Shown in pieces: positions 25,484 through 36,732 of a stretch of 64,000 bases of DNA (its first letter is position 1; the number at the start of each line of letters is the position of its first letter). Location: NCBI RefSeq assembly GCF_001617365.1, contig NZ_LVJR01000029.1, positions 1 to 64,000 of the forward strand. The letters are read 5' to 3'. The DNA is from Rhodanobacter sp. FW104-R8 (GTDB taxonomy: Bacteria; Pseudomonadota; Gammaproteobacteria; Xanthomonadales; Rhodanobacteraceae). Position numbers and translations under genes: made by a program. The notes under the pieces are model-generated. The model was not told where the DNA came from and searched no databases. It saw only the letters and a program-made list of their open reading frames with translations.

Positions 25484-26446
25484 TTACAGGCTGGCGGAGC
25501 CGTTGCCGCCGACCATGCGCAGCTCTTTGGGCAAGGCGAAGGTGATGTCCTCCGGCTCGCCGTCCAGCTCGCGCACCTCGCCGACGCCCCACGACTGCAG
25601 GCGGGCGATCACATCGCGCACCAGCTTCTCCGGGGCCGAGGCGCCGGCGGTGAGGCCGATCCGCCCGACGCCGTCGAGCCAGCTGCGCTCGATGTGCTCC
25701 GCGCCGTCGATCAGGAACGAGCGCACACCCTGCTTCTCGGCCAGCTCGCGCAGGCGGTTGGAGTTGGAGCTGTTGACCGAGCCGACCACCAGCATCAGGT
25801 CGACCGCGTCGGCGAGCCGGCGCACGGCGTCCTGGCGATTCTGCGTCGCGTAGCAGATGTCGTCCTTACGCGGCCCCTCGATGTCGGGGAATTTCGCGCG
25901 CAGCGCCGCGATGATCGCCTTGGTATCGTCCACCGACAGCGTGGTCTGGGTGACGTAGGACAGCTCACGCGGGAATTTCGGCGTCAGGGTGGCGACGTTC
26001 TCCACCGACTCCACCAGCAGGATCTCGCCGGTATTGGCCCGGTTCCACTGCCCCATGGTGCCCTCGACCTCGGGATGCCCGGCATGGCCGATCAACACCA
26101 CGCTGCGGCCCACCCGGCCCAGTCGCGCCACTTCCATGTGCACCTTGGTGACCAGCGGGCAGGTCGCGTCAAACACCTTCAGGTGCCGCTGCCCGGCTTC
26201 CTCGCGCACCGCCTGCGACACGCCGTGCGCGCTGAAGATCACGGTGGCGCCGTCGGGCACCTCGCGCAGTTCCTCCACGAACACCGCGCCGTCGGCACGC
26301 AGCTTGTCGACCACGTAGCGGTTGTGCACCACCTCGTGCCGCACGTAGATCGGCGCCCCGTAGGATTCCAGCGCGCGCTCGACGATGGCGATGGCGCGAT
26401 CGACGCCGGCGCAGAAGCCGCGGGGGTTGGCGAGCAGGATGTCCAA
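25484..26446 (-). CDS. ispH: 4-hydroxy-3-methylbut-2-enyl diphosphate reductase (IspH)
   Basis: IspH (LytB) makes IPP and DMAPP from HMBPP in the last step of the MEP isoprenoid pathway, using a [4Fe-4S] cluster. The product is 320 residues, normal for the family. Cluster cysteines appear in [13 protein letters not shown] (near 12), [11 protein letters not shown] (near 96) and [11 protein letters not shown] (near 198). [11 protein letters not shown] and [12 protein letters not shown] are family motifs. The start codon is TTG at 26444-26446 with CGAGG upstream; no ATG is available before the conserved N-terminus. It is the last gene after lspA. Confidence 0.96.
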   Translation of the reverse strand: MDILLANPRGFCAGVDRAIAIVERALESYGAPIYVRHEVVHNRYVVDKLRADGAVFVEELREVPDGATVIFSAHGVSQAVREEAGQRHLKVFDATCPLVTKVHMEVARLGRVGRSVVLIGHAGHPEVEGTMGQWNRANTGEILLVESVENVATLTPKFPRELSYVTQTTLSVDDTKAIIAALRAKFPDIEGPRKDDICYATQNRQDAVRRLADAVDLMLVVGSVNSSNSNRLRELAEKQGVRSFLIDGAEHIERSWLDGVGRIGLTAGASAPEKLVRDVIARLQSWGVGEVRELDGEPEDITFALPKELRMVGGNGSASL

Positions 26447-26467
26447 GCTGACCTCGATTCAGGATCC

Positions 26468-26545
26468 TGTAGGAGCCCGCTTGCGGGCGATGCCTTTTCC
26501 TTGGGGCTCCAAAGCAAGAGCATCGCCCGCAAGCGGGCTCCTACA
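26468..26545. repeat. palindromic repeat, GTAGGAGC group (lspA-ispH gap)
   Basis: Perfect 25-bp inverted arms lie at 26468-26492 and 26521-26545, with outer ends TGTAGGAGCCCGCTTGCGGG and its complement, around a 28-base centre. The outer TGTAGGAGC matches the element at 58074-58149, but the inner stem differs. It occupies most of the 112-bp lspA-ispH gap. Confidence 0.92.
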
Positions 26546-26558
26546 CACAGGGATGCGA

Positions 26559-27059
26559 TTATCGCACGTCGCCCTGCCCCTTGCCGGCGAACAGGCCGAA
26601 CGCGATCAGCATCACGGCACCTACCGTGATGCCGCAGTCGGCCAGGTTGAATACCGGGTAGTTCCACTGGCGAAAATGCACGTGGATGAAGTCGGTGACC
26701 TGTGCCGCATGCAGGCGGTCGATCAGGTTGCCGACCGCGCCGCCCACGATCAGCGCCAGCGGCAGCGCGGTGCGCCAGTCGCGCCGCGGCGTGCGCCGCA
26801 GCCAACCCACCAGCACGGCGCTGATCGCCACCGCCAGCAGCACGAAGAACCAGCGCTGCCAGCCGGCGCCGTCGGCGAGGAAGCTGAACGCGGCGCCGGT
26901 ATTGAACGCCAGCGTCCAGTTCAGGAAACCCGGGATCACCGGATGCGGCACGCCGGCCGGCTGCAGCGCCGACAACGCCCACCACTTGCTGAGCTGGTCG
27001 AGCACGATGACGGCGGCGGACAGCCAGAGCCAGGGGAGTGCGTTGGGTTTCGGGGTCAT
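26559..27059 (-). CDS. lspA: lipoprotein signal peptidase (signal peptidase II)
   Basis: LspA cleaves the signal peptide of diacylglyceryl-prolipoproteins in the inner membrane. The product is 166 residues with four hydrophobic segments. The conserved blocks are VLDQLSKWWA, FNTGAAFSFL, VGGAVGNLIDRL and FNLADCGITVGAVML; the Asp residues of NLIDRL and NLADCGI are the expected catalytic pair. It sits in the conserved ileS-lspA-ispH order. Confidence 0.96.
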   Translation of the reverse strand: MTPKPNALPWLWLSAAVIVLDQLSKWWALSALQPAGVPHPVIPGFLNWTLAFNTGAAFSFLADGAGWQRWFFVLLAVAISAVLVGWLRRTPRRDWRTALPLALIVGGAVGNLIDRLHAAQVTDFIHVHFRQWNYPVFNLADCGITVGAVMLIAFGLFAGKGQGDVR

Positions 27060-27097
27060 AGGGCGCGGGGACTCGGTGATGGGGCGATCTTCGGCTC

Positions 27098-27205
27098 CTC
27101 CCCCTGCAATGCAGGGGGAGGTTGGGAGGGGGTTCGCTTTTGACCTTGGGAGATCAGATCAAGAGCCTACCCCTCCCCGGCCCTCTCCTGCTTTGCAGGG
27201 GAGGG
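27098..27205. repeat. compound inverted repeat (ileS-lspA gap)
   Basis: Two hairpins, CTCCCCCTGC (27098-27107)/GCAGGGGGAG (27111-27120) and CCCTCTCCTGC (27181-27191)/GCAGGGGAGGG (27195-27205), face each other. Their tails (GGGAGGGGGTTCGCTTTTGA and the complement-like GATCAAGAGCCTACCCCTCC) are also inverted. It looks like two copies of the CCCTCCCCTGC repeat head to head. Confidence 0.85.
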
Positions 27206-27218
27206 AGTTACGTCAAGG

Positions 27219-30080
27219 TCAGAACCAGCGGCGATCCTCGCCCGGCCCTTCGACGTTGCCGACGCAGCGCCCGCACAGCTCGGGGTGCCCGGCGTGGCTG
27301 CCCACGTCGTCGCGCCGATGCCAGCAGCGCACGCACTTGTCTGCGCCACTGACCGTGGCCGAGACCCAAGCGTCGGCGCCCTCCAGCTCAGTCAGCACCG
27401 CGTCGGCCGGCTGGCCACCAGCCAGGTCGAGACGCACCTCGGAGGTGATGAAGAAGAACCGCAGTTCACTGGCCGCAGGGGCGTAGCGCGCCACCGTGGC
27501 CTCGTCGGCATGGATCGCCAGCTTCGCCTCCAGTGCGGCGCCGATCAGCTCGGCCTTGCGCATGCCCTCGAGCACGCGCGAGGCGGCGTCGCGGATCGCC
27601 AGCAGGTCGGTCCACCAGCGCCGCTGTTCCGGAGAGGCCTGGGTGGCGGCGAGGCCGTCGTACCAGGTCTCGAACAGCACGCTGTCGCCGCGCTTGCCCG
27701 GCAAAGCCTGCCAGATCTCCTCGGCGGTGAAGCTAAGGATCGGCGCCAGCCAGCGCACCAGTGCCTCGGCGATGCGGTACATCGCGCTCTGCGCGCTGCG
27801 CCGGCCGCGGCTGTCGGTCGGCATGGTGTAGAGCCGGTCCTTGGTGATGTCCAGGTACAACGCGCCCAGTTCGTTGGTGCAGAAGTTCTGGATGCGCGAC
27901 ACCACCTCGGGATAGTCGTAGCGCTCGTACGCGGCCGTCACCGCCTGCTGCACGTCATGCGCCTGCTGCACCGCCCACTGGTCGAGCAGCACGCTGCCAT
28001 CCACCGGCAGCAGGTGCCGCGCCGGGTCGAAGCCGTCCAGGTTGCCGAGCAGGAAACGCGCGGTGTTGCGGATGCGGCGGTACGCATCGGAGACGCGCTT
28101 GAGGATCTCGTCGGAAACGGTCATCTCATTGCGGTAGTCGGCCGAGGCCACCCACAGGCGCAGCACGTCGGCGCCCAGCGTGTCCATCACCTTCTGCGGC
28201 GCCACCACGTTGCCCAGCGACTTGGACATCTTGCGGCCGTTCGCATCCACGGCGAAGCCGTGGGTAAGCACCTCGTCGTACGGCGCGCGGCCGAAGATCG
28301 CCGACGAGGTCAGCAGTGACGACTGGAACCAGCCGCGATGCTGGTCAGAGCCTTCCAGGTACATCACCCTGTAGTGCGACGCCGTGCCCTGCTGCAGTTC
28401 CGGGCGCTGGCCGATCACCGCGAAATGGGTGACGCCGGAGTCGAACCACACGTCCAGCACGTCGGTGACTTTCTCGTAGTCGCTGGCCTGGTCGCCGAGC
28501 AGCTCGGCCGCGTCCAGCGTGAACCACGCGTCGATGCCGCCCCGCTCCACCTTCTGCGCGACCTGCTCCAGCAGCGCGACGGAATCCGGGTGCGGCTCCT
28601 GCGTGGCCTTGTGCACGAACAGCGCGATCGGCACGCCCCAGGTGCGCTGGCGCGAGATGCACCAGTCCGGACGCCCGGCCACCATGCCGGCGATGCGCTC
28701 CTCGCCCCAGCCCGGCACCCAGCGCACGCTCCTGATCGAGGTGAGCGCGGTCTCGCGCAGGTCCGCCTGCTCCATCGAGACGAACCACTGCGGCGTGGTG
28801 CGGTAGATCACCGGGGTCTTGTGCCGCCAGCAGTTCGGGTAGCTGTGCTCGATCTTCGCGAACGCCAGCAGCACGCCGCGGCGGCGCAACAGTTCGACGA
28901 TGGCGTCGTTGGCCTTCCAGATGTGCATGCCGGCCAGTTCGAGGCCGTCGGCGGCCGGCGTGTCGGCGCGGTAGTTGCCGTGTGACCCGATGTAGTTGAG
29001 CAGGCCGATGCCGTACTCGCGCGCCACCACGAAATCCTCGACACCGTGGTCGGGCGAGGTGTGCACCGCGCCGGTGCCGTCCTCGGCGCTGACGTGCTCG
29101 CCGAGGATCACCGGCACGATGCGCTCGTAGAACGGGTGATGCAGCTGCAGGCCTTCCAGCGCCCTGCCTTCGGCATGCCCCAGCACGGTCGCCTGGCCGA
29201 TGCCGTAACGCTGCGCCACCTTGTCGACCAGCGCGCTGGCGACCACCAGCAGCGTGCGCTGCCCTTCGCGCGCCGGCCCTTCGACCAGCGCGTATTCGAG
29301 ACCGCCGCCGAGCGACACCGCCTGGCTTTCCGGCAAGGTCCACGGCGTGGTGGTCCAGATCGGGATGGCGACGATCGCATCGCCGGCATCCACGCCGAAC
29401 CGGGCCGCCAGCGCCTTCGGGTCGACCGCGTCGTACGCCACGTCGACGGCGGGCGAGACCTTGTCGCCGTACTCGATCTCCGCCTCGGCCAGTGCCGAGG
29501 CGCAGTCGAAGCACCAGTACACCGGCTTGGCGCCGCGCACCACGTGGCCGTTGGAAACGATGCGCGCCAGCGCGCGCAGCATGTCGGCCTCGTACCTGAA
29601 ATCCATCGTGCGGTACGGATGCTCCCAGTCGCCGAGCACGCCGAGCCGCCTGAAGCCGGCGCGCTGGTCGTCGATCTGCTGCTGGGCGTACTCGCGGCAC
29701 TTCTGGCGGAACTGGGCGGCGTCGAGCTTGTCGCCCGGCTTGCCGTACTTCTTCTCCACCGCGATCTCGATCGGCAGGCCGTGGCAGTCCCAGCCCGGCA
29801 CGTAGGGCGCGCGCTGGCCGGCCAGCAGCTTGGACTTGACCACCATGTCCTTGAGGATCTTGTTGACCGCGTGGCCGATGTGGATCGAGCCGTTCGCGTA
29901 CGGCGGGCCGTCGTGCAGCACGAACACGCTGTCGCGATGCGCCGTCTTCTGCTGGATCTGCGCATAGCGGCCGACCCGCTCCCACTCGGCCAGCCAGCCC
30001 GGCTCGCGCTTCGGTAAATCGCCGCGCATCGGGAAATCCGTCTGCGGCAGGTTGATCGTGCTCTTGTAGTCGTGGGTCAT
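27219..30080 (-). CDS. ileS: isoleucyl-tRNA synthetase
   Basis: Charges tRNA-Ile with isoleucine; class I synthetase of 953 residues. The start is ATG at 30080 ([20 protein letters not shown]), where the family similarity begins; the open frame extends 20 residues further without support. The HIGH motif lies in [13 protein letters not shown], and KMSKS in [10 protein letters not shown]. The editing domain is present in between ([14 protein letters not shown]). The C-terminal zinc finger [12 protein letters not shown]...CGRCVGN is intact. It lies between ribF and lspA in the usual order. Confidence 0.97.
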   Translation of the reverse strand: MTHDYKSTINLPQTDFPMRGDLPKREPGWLAEWERVGRYAQIQQKTAHRDSVFVLHDGPPYANGSIHIGHAVNKILKDMVVKSKLLAGQRAPYVPGWDCHGLPIEIAVEKKYGKPGDKLDAAQFRQKCREYAQQQIDDQRAGFRRLGVLGDWEHPYRTMDFRYEADMLRALARIVSNGHVVRGAKPVYWCFDCASALAEAEIEYGDKVSPAVDVAYDAVDPKALAARFGVDAGDAIVAIPIWTTTPWTLPESQAVSLGGGLEYALVEGPAREGQRTLLVVASALVDKVAQRYGIGQATVLGHAEGRALEGLQLHHPFYERIVPVILGEHVSAEDGTGAVHTSPDHGVEDFVVAREYGIGLLNYIGSHGNYRADTPAADGLELAGMHIWKANDAIVELLRRRGVLLAFAKIEHSYPNCWRHKTPVIYRTTPQWFVSMEQADLRETALTSIRSVRWVPGWGEERIAGMVAGRPDWCISRQRTWGVPIALFVHKATQEPHPDSVALLEQVAQKVERGGIDAWFTLDAAELLGDQASDYEKVTDVLDVWFDSGVTHFAVIGQRPELQQGTASHYRVMYLEGSDQHRGWFQSSLLTSSAIFGRAPYDEVLTHGFAVDANGRKMSKSLGNVVAPQKVMDTLGADVLRLWVASADYRNEMTVSDEILKRVSDAYRRIRNTARFLLGNLDGFDPARHLLPVDGSVLLDQWAVQQAHDVQQAVTAAYERYDYPEVVSRIQNFCTNELGALYLDITKDRLYTMPTDSRGRRSAQSAMYRIAEALVRWLAPILSFTAEEIWQALPGKRGDSVLFETWYDGLAATQASPEQRRWWTDLLAIRDAASRVLEGMRKAELIGAALEAKLAIHADEATVARYAPAASELRFFFITSEVRLDLAGGQPADAVLTELEGADAWVSATVSGADKCVRCWHRRDDVGSHAGHPELCGRCVGNVEGPGEDRRWF

Positions 30081-30174
30081 TGGCCTGGATGCCGTCGCTG
30101 AAGTGTCGCGGCCCGCCGAACGGCGGACACAAGGATGCAAAGTTAAACGATACGCGTGCGCACCGGAATACGGC

Positions 30175-31128
30175 TCACGCCTCGGCCAGCCGCGGATTCA
30201 TGCCGAGCAGTTCGCGCGCCGTGCGCGAATCCAGCGCCATCTGCGCCTTCAGCGGCTCCAGCCCGTCGAACTTCCGTTCGTCGCGCAGCTTGGCGACGAA
30301 CTGCACCGCCATGCGCCGGCCGTACAGGTCGCCCTCGAAGTCGAACAGATGCACCTCCAGCAGCGGCTCGGCGACCTGGTTCACGGTCGGGCGCACGCCG
30401 AGGCTGGCCACGCCGGGCCAGCTGCACTCGCTTTCGCCCAGCCCCACGCGCACCGCGAAGATGCCCTGGATCGGGCTGACCCGCTGCTGCAGGTGGATGT
30501 TGGCGGTGGGGTAGCCCAGCGTGCGGCCGAGCTGGTTGCCGTACTCCACCTTGCCCTCGATCACGAACGGCCGGCCCAGCAGCGGCTCGGCCCCGGCGAA
30601 CTCGCCCGCCGCGAGCAGGGCGCGCACCCGGCTGGCCGAGACGCGGGCGCCGTCGAGCTGCACCGCCGGCATGGTGCAGGCATGGAAGCCGAGTTCGGCG
30701 CCCATCCGTTCCAGCAGCGCCACGTCGCCCACGCGCCTGTGGCCGAAGCGGAAATCGCCGCCCACCCATACTTCGCGCGCAGCCAGCCGCTCGACCAGCA
30801 CGCGTTGCACGAACGCCTCGGCCGACATCGCGGTCAGCGCCCGGTCGAAGCGCAACAGCAAGGTGTGCTCCATGCCGGCGGCGGCGAAGCCGCGCAGCTT
30901 CTCGCGCACGCTGGACAGCCGCGGCACCGGCTCCGGCGAGAAGAACGCCCGCGGCAGCGGCTCGAAACTCACCACCACCGGGCTGCAGCCCAGCGCTTGC
31001 GCACGCTCGTGCACCTGCGCCAGCAACGCCTGGTGGCCGCGGTGCAGGCCGTCGAATGCGCCGACGGCGATCACGCTGCCGCGCGGCGCCAGGCAGGGGC
31101 CTGCGAGATCCCGGGAAAGTCTCATCAT
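30175..31128 (-). CDS. ribF: bifunctional riboflavin kinase/FAD synthetase
   Basis: RibF phosphorylates riboflavin to FMN and adenylates it to FAD. The product is 317 residues, normal for the family. The N-terminal nucleotidyltransferase shows [16 protein letters not shown] with the HxGH-type motif, and [13 protein letters not shown]. The C-terminal flavokinase shows [26 protein letters not shown] and [17 protein letters not shown]. Two adjacent ATG codons (31128 and 31125) are possible starts. It is followed by ileS after 94 bp. Confidence 0.96.
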   Translation of the reverse strand: MMRLSRDLAGPCLAPRGSVIAVGAFDGLHRGHQALLAQVHERAQALGCSPVVVSFEPLPRAFFSPEPVPRLSSVREKLRGFAAAGMEHTLLLRFDRALTAMSAEAFVQRVLVERLAAREVWVGGDFRFGHRRVGDVALLERMGAELGFHACTMPAVQLDGARVSASRVRALLAAGEFAGAEPLLGRPFVIEGKVEYGNQLGRTLGYPTANIHLQQRVSPIQGIFAVRVGLGESECSWPGVASLGVRPTVNQVAEPLLEVHLFDFEGDLYGRRMAVQFVAKLRDERKFDGLEPLKAQMALDSRTARELLGMNPRLAEA

Positions 31129-31176
31129 CGCGTGAGTATAACGGCCAGGCCGCCCGCGAAAGAGCCTCGGGCGGCT

Positions 31177-32787
31177 TTACGCCCCTCGCAGGTCGCGCAG
31201 GCGGAAGCCGCCGGCAAACAGCACGGCCACGTAACTGGCCCCGCCGGCCAGTACCAGCGCCGCCAGATGCCACAGCCGGGTCAGCACCGACACACCGTGG
31301 GTCCAGTCCGGCCACAGTCCGCGGCCCAGCAGCAACACCGCCACCATCACCGCACAGGCCGCCGCCAGCCGCAGCAGGTGCCGCGACCAGCCCGGCTGGC
31401 GCTGGTAGACCCCGGCCTGCTTCAGCCAGTGCCACAGCAGCCACAGGTTCACGTAGGCGGCCACCGCGCTGGCCAGGCCCAGCGCCATGTGCAGGCCGGG
31501 CAACCGGGCCAGGCCGTCCAGCCAAGACAGCTGCTTCAACTCGGCCGGCGCCCATAGCTCGAACAGCACCGCCAGGAACACCACGTTAAGCAGCATGTTG
31601 GCGAGCAGCGAGGCCACACCCGCACGCACCGGGGTACGCGTGTCCTGGCGCGCGTAGAACGCGGGCAGCAGCACCTTGACCAGCGCGAATGCCGGCAGGC
31701 CGAAGCTCAGCGCGGTGATCGACAGCGTGGCCATGTGCGTGTCGTGCGCGCTCCAGTGGCCGTGCTGGAACAGCGTGGCCACCAGCGGCCCGGCCAGCAG
31801 CATCAGCGCGAACATCGCCGGCACCGCGATCAGCAGGGTGACGCGCAGGCCCCAGTCCAGCGCGCGCGAGAAGCCCGCCGTGTCGGTGCTGACGTGATGG
31901 CGCGACAGCGACGGCAGGATCACCGTGCCCAGCGCCACGCCGAACACGCCCAGCGGCAGCTCCAGGAAGCGGTCCGCCTGCGACAGCCAGCTCTGCGAGC
32001 CGACCACCAGCAGCGAGGCGATCACCGTGTCGAACAGCAGGTTGATCTGCGCCACCGACGAGCCGAACAGGGTCGGCACCATCAGCCGCATGATCCGGCG
32101 CACCTCCGGGTGGTTCCAGCCCCAGCGCGGCAGGGTCAGCAGGTCCAGCCCGCGCAGCGCCGGCAACTGGAACAGCAGTTGCAGGATGCCGGCCGCCAGG
32201 ATCGCCCAGCCCATCGCCATGATCGGCGTCTGCAGCCGCTTCGACAGCCACAGCGCGCCGGCGATCATGCACAGGTTGAGGATCACCGGAGTCAGCGCCG
32301 GCAAGCCGAAGCGATGGAAACTGTTCAGCGCGCCACCGGACAGCGCGGTCAGCGACACGAACAGCAGGAACGGGAAGGTCAGCCGCAGCAACTCGACGGT
32401 CAGCTCGAACTTCCGCGGCTCGTCGATCGCGCCGGGCGAGAACAGCACCGTCACCTGCGGCGCGAAGATGATGCCCAGCGCAGTGATCAGCAGCAGCACG
32501 CCGCCCAGGGTGCCCGACACCCGCGCCATCAGCTCCTTCAGCTGCGCGTGCGTGCCCTTCTCCTTCACTTCCGTGAAGACCGGCACGAAGGCGGTGGAGA
32601 ACGAGCCCTCGGCAAACAGCCGGCGCATGAAGTTGGGAATGCGGAACGCCACCCAGAACGCGTCGGTGGCGCCGTTGGCGCCGAACGCGGCGTTGATCGA
32701 CATGTCGCGCACCAGGCCGAGCACCCGCGAAACCATCGTCATGCTGCTGAACGAGAGCAGTCCGCGGAGCATGCTGGGGGACTTCAT
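31177..32787 (-). CDS. murJ: lipid II flippase MurJ
   Basis: MurJ exports lipid II across the inner membrane for peptidoglycan synthesis (MOP superfamily). The start is ATG at 32787 (MKSPSMLRGLLSFSSMTMVS); a longer open frame upstream overlaps the rpsT promoter and is not supported. The product is 536 residues with about 14 hydrophobic segments. Conserved blocks are SRVLGLVRDMSINAAFGA, DAFWVAFRIPNFMRRLFAEG and FSTAFVPVF near the N-terminus. It is first in murJ-ribF-ileS-lspA-ispH and divergent from rpsT. Confidence 0.95.
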   Translation of the reverse strand: MKSPSMLRGLLSFSSMTMVSRVLGLVRDMSINAAFGANGATDAFWVAFRIPNFMRRLFAEGSFSTAFVPVFTEVKEKGTHAQLKELMARVSGTLGGVLLLITALGIIFAPQVTVLFSPGAIDEPRKFELTVELLRLTFPFLLFVSLTALSGGALNSFHRFGLPALTPVILNLCMIAGALWLSKRLQTPIMAMGWAILAAGILQLLFQLPALRGLDLLTLPRWGWNHPEVRRIMRLMVPTLFGSSVAQINLLFDTVIASLLVVGSQSWLSQADRFLELPLGVFGVALGTVILPSLSRHHVSTDTAGFSRALDWGLRVTLLIAVPAMFALMLLAGPLVATLFQHGHWSAHDTHMATLSITALSFGLPAFALVKVLLPAFYARQDTRTPVRAGVASLLANMLLNVVFLAVLFELWAPAELKQLSWLDGLARLPGLHMALGLASAVAAYVNLWLLWHWLKQAGVYQRQPGWSRHLLRLAAACAVMVAVLLLGRGLWPDWTHGVSVLTRLWHLAALVLAGGASYVAVLFAGGFRLRDLRGA

Positions 32788-32946
32788 GGGGCAGTCTTTG
32801 ACCTTCGCGGGACCGGGCGCACGGGGCGCGTAGTGTGACAGCCGCGGCGGGCAGGATGACAGCCCGTCCTGTGGCAAAATACCGGCACCGCGGCCCGCCC
32901 GGCCAGGCGACACCCGCCCGGGGCCTGCGCCTGGCCGCCTAAATGA

Positions 32947-32975
32947 TTGACGCATAGGCGAATCGACCGCATAAT
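32947..32975 (+). promoter_or_regulatory. rpsT promoter
   Basis: A -35 TTGACG (32947-32952) and a -10 CATAAT (32970-32975) are spaced by 17 bp, placing the transcript start about 40 bases before the rpsT start codon. Confidence 0.75.
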
Positions 32976-33021
32976 TGGCGTCTTTTTCCACCAACCCAAC
33001 ACTGCATCCCGGAGTTCTACC

Positions 33022-33285
33022 TTGGCCAACATCAAGTCCGCGAAGAAGCGCGCGCGCCAGTCCGAACAGCGCCGCCTGCGCAACATCAGCGCACGCTCCA
33101 TGGTCCGCACCGCCCTGAAGAAGGTCGTCAAGGCCATCGAGGCCAAGGACAAGGCCGGCGCCGTCGCCGCGTTCACCGCCGCCCAGCCGGTGATGGATCG
33201 CTACGCCGCCCGCGGCCTGATCCACAAGAACAAGGCCGCCCGCCACAAGAGCCGCCTCAACGCGAAGATCCGCGAACTGGCGTAA
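33022..33285 (+). CDS. rpsT: 30S ribosomal protein S20
   Basis: S20 binds 16S rRNA early in 30S assembly. The mature sequence begins [18 protein letters not shown], so the start codon is TTG at 33022, with CCCGGAG eight bases before it. The product is 87 residues, as usual, and ends [19 protein letters not shown]. The S20 gene of E. coli also uses UUG, which is tied to autogenous control, so the weak start here is probably conserved for that reason. It has its own promoter and terminator. Confidence 0.96.
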   Translation: MANIKSAKKRARQSEQRRLRNISARSMVRTALKKVVKAIEAKDKAGAVAAFTAAQPVMDRYAARGLIHKNKAARHKSRLNAKIRELA

Positions 33286-33310
33286 GCCGGAGCGCGACCC
33301 GCGTCAAATG

Positions 33311-33336
33311 AAAAAGCCGGCGCAAGCCGGCTTTTT
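33311..33336 (+). terminator. rpsT intrinsic terminator
   Basis: Stem AAAAAGCCGGC (33311-33321) / GCCGGCTTTTT (33326-33336) with a GCAA tetraloop and TTTTTT, 25 bases after the rpsT stop. A textbook rho-independent terminator. Confidence 0.93.
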
Positions 33337-33350
33337 TGTGTCTTGTCTTT

Positions 33351-33415
33351 GTAGGGCGGGCACGGCCCGCCGCTTTAAGTTCATCTGGCAAGAACCGGCG
33401 GGCCGTGCCCGCCCT
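33351..33415. repeat. palindromic repeat, GTAGGGCGGGC group
   Basis: GTAGGGCGGGCACGGCCCGC at the left end pairs with GCGGGCCGTGCCCGCCCTT at the right end around a short centre. It is the same type as the elements at 14361-14527 and 39341-39410. It lies between the rpsT terminator and the end of the feo operon. Confidence 0.9.
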
Positions 33416-33432
33416 TGTGGTACCGTCGCACG

Positions 33433-33731
33433 TCACCGCCGCGGCCGGAATTCCAGCGGCATCGATTCACCCGACCGTGCCGCCGCCGGCCGCTTCGGGC
33501 CGCAGGCGCCGCAGGTGCTGCAGCCGTCGCTGCAATCCCCGGTCGCTTCCTTCGGCTGCAGGCGCCGGGCGAAGGCCCGCACCCACGCGCTGCGCCCGGG
33601 CCGGCCGCAGCGGATCGACGCGGCCGCCAGCCAGCGGTTGGTCAGTTTCGGCGCCAGCTTGCGGAACACGAGCAGCACGCTGGCCAGCACCACTAGGCCG
33701 ACCACCACGTACTGCATCAGCAGGCCGCCAC

Positions 33732-33735
<4 letters not shown>
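33433..33735 (-). CDS. small FeoB-associated membrane protein with Cys cluster
   Basis: A 100-residue protein whose ATG (33733-33735) overlaps the feoB stop as ATGA. It has one transmembrane segment near the N-terminus (LMQYVVVGLVVLASVLLVF), a basic stretch, then a C-terminal cluster CSDGCSTCGACG. The layout resembles the small Cys-rich proteins often encoded after feoB (FeoB-associated/DUF6587-like). Coupled translation points to a role in the FeoB ferrous-iron transporter, perhaps iron handling at the inner face. Family assignment is by context and layout only. Confidence 0.75.
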
Positions 33736-35563
<1,828 letters not shown>

Positions 35564-35567
<4 letters not shown>

Positions 35568-35809
35568 GCCGCCACCCCGGTGCGCACGCTGATCCGGGCC
35601 GCCTCGGCGCGACGCAGGGCAAAGCGGGTGAAACCGATCTGGACCAGCAACGGGTCGCCGCCCATCGGCCCCACCGCCACCACGCGCACCGGCTCGCCGT
35701 CGACGAAGCCCAGGTCGCGCAGGCGCTGTGCGATCGGGTCGGCCGCATGCGCATCGTCGACGCGGTCGACCACGGCAGGCGCACCCTTGGGCAAATCGGA
35801 CAGACGCAC
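35564..35809 (-). CDS. feoA: ferrous iron transport protein A (FeoA)
   Basis: A small SH3-like cytoplasmic partner of FeoB, 81 residues. Similarity begins VRLSDLPKGAPAVV, so the start is probably GTG at 35807-35809; the frame is open further up but runs into the promoter. Family features are RLRDLGFVDGEPVRVVAVGP and GDPLLVQIGFTRFALRRAEA. It is first in feoA-feoB-Cys protein, behind a Fur-like operator. Confidence 0.92.
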
Positions 35810-35823
35810 AGGCTGGATTCTCA

Positions 35824-35845
35824 AATAAGAATAATTCGCATTATA
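35824..35845 (-). promoter_or_regulatory. Fur-box-like operator with -10 element
   Basis: On the minus strand AATGCGAATTATTCTTATT (35842-35824) is close to the 9-1-9 Fur palindrome AATGAGAAT-N-ATTCTCATT, with two mismatches. It overlaps a perfect -10 TATAAT (35845-35840) and ends 15 bases before the GTG of feoA. Repression under iron sufficiency is expected. No good -35 is visible. Confidence 0.7.
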
Positions 35846-35925
35846 AACCCACACCCGGCCCGCTGCACCACAGCCTGTTGTCGCACCCCGGTTTATCATC
35901 GGGTTATTTGCAGCAGGGACGACCG

Positions 35926-36732
35926 ATGACCGATTCCATCCTCAGCGAACGCCGCGGCGCGGTCGCCTGGCTCACCCTGAACCGCCCGCAGATCCACAAC
36001 GCGTTCGACGACGCACTGATCGCCGCGCTGACCGACGCACTGGCGGCCGCCGACGCCGACCCGGCCGTGCGCGCGGTGGTGCTGAGCGGCAACGGCAGTT
36101 GCTTTTCCGCCGGTGCCGACCTCAACTGGATGCGCGGCATGGCGACCGCCAGCGAGCAGGAAAACCGCGAGGACTCGCTGCGCCTGGCGCGGCTGATGCG
36201 CAGCCTGCAGTTCCTGTCCAAGCCGACCATCGCCCGCGTCAACGGCGCCGCCTACGGCGGCGGCGTGGGTCTGGTCGCCTGCTGCGACATCGCGATCGGC
36301 GTGGATACCGCCAAGTTCGCGTTGTCGGAAGTGAAGCTGGGCCTGGTGCCGGCGGTGATCTCGCCGTACGTGGTCGCCGCGATCGGCCTGCGCGAGGCGC
36401 GCCGGCTGTTCGTCACCGGCGAGGTGTTCGACGCCGCCACCGCGGCGCGGATCGGCCTGCTGCATGCGGTGGTATGCGCAGGCGAACTGGACGAGGCGAT
36501 CGAGCGCCAGCTCCACCTGCTGAGCAAGGCCGGCCCGCTGGCCCAGCGCGAGGCGAAGCGGCTGGCCTTGCGCATCGGCGGCGCCGACCCGGCGCAAGCC
36601 GAGCGCATCGATGCCGCCAACGCCGAACTGATTGCCCGCCTGCGCGTATCGCCGGAGGGTCAGCACGGCCTCGGCGCCTTCCTCGACAAGCGCGCGCCGG
36701 CATGGGTCGGTGCCGCGGGAAACGTGCCATGA
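35926..36732 (+). CDS. enoyl-CoA hydratase, LiuC-like (methylglutaconyl-CoA hydratase)
   Basis: A crotonase-family hydratase of 268 residues with start MTDSILSERRGAVAWLTLNR at 35926. Oxyanion-hole segments are SCFSAGADLNWMRGMA and AAYGGGVGLVACCDIAIG; the second carries the crotonase signature. SEVKLGLVPAVISPYVV follows. SAGADLNWM is typical of LiuC. With the biotin-dependent carboxylase alpha subunit and HMG-CoA lyase nearby, hydration of 3-methylglutaconyl-CoA in leucine breakdown is the likely reaction. Its stop overlaps the next ATG (ATGA). Confidence 0.85.
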   Translation: MTDSILSERRGAVAWLTLNRPQIHNAFDDALIAALTDALAAADADPAVRAVVLSGNGSCFSAGADLNWMRGMATASEQENREDSLRLARLMRSLQFLSKPTIARVNGAAYGGGVGLVACCDIAIGVDTAKFALSEVKLGLVPAVISPYVVAAIGLREARRLFVTGEVFDAATAARIGLLHAVVCAGELDEAIERQLHLLSKAGPLAQREAKRLALRIGGADPAQAERIDAANAELIARLRVSPEGQHGLGAFLDKRAPAWVGAAGNVP

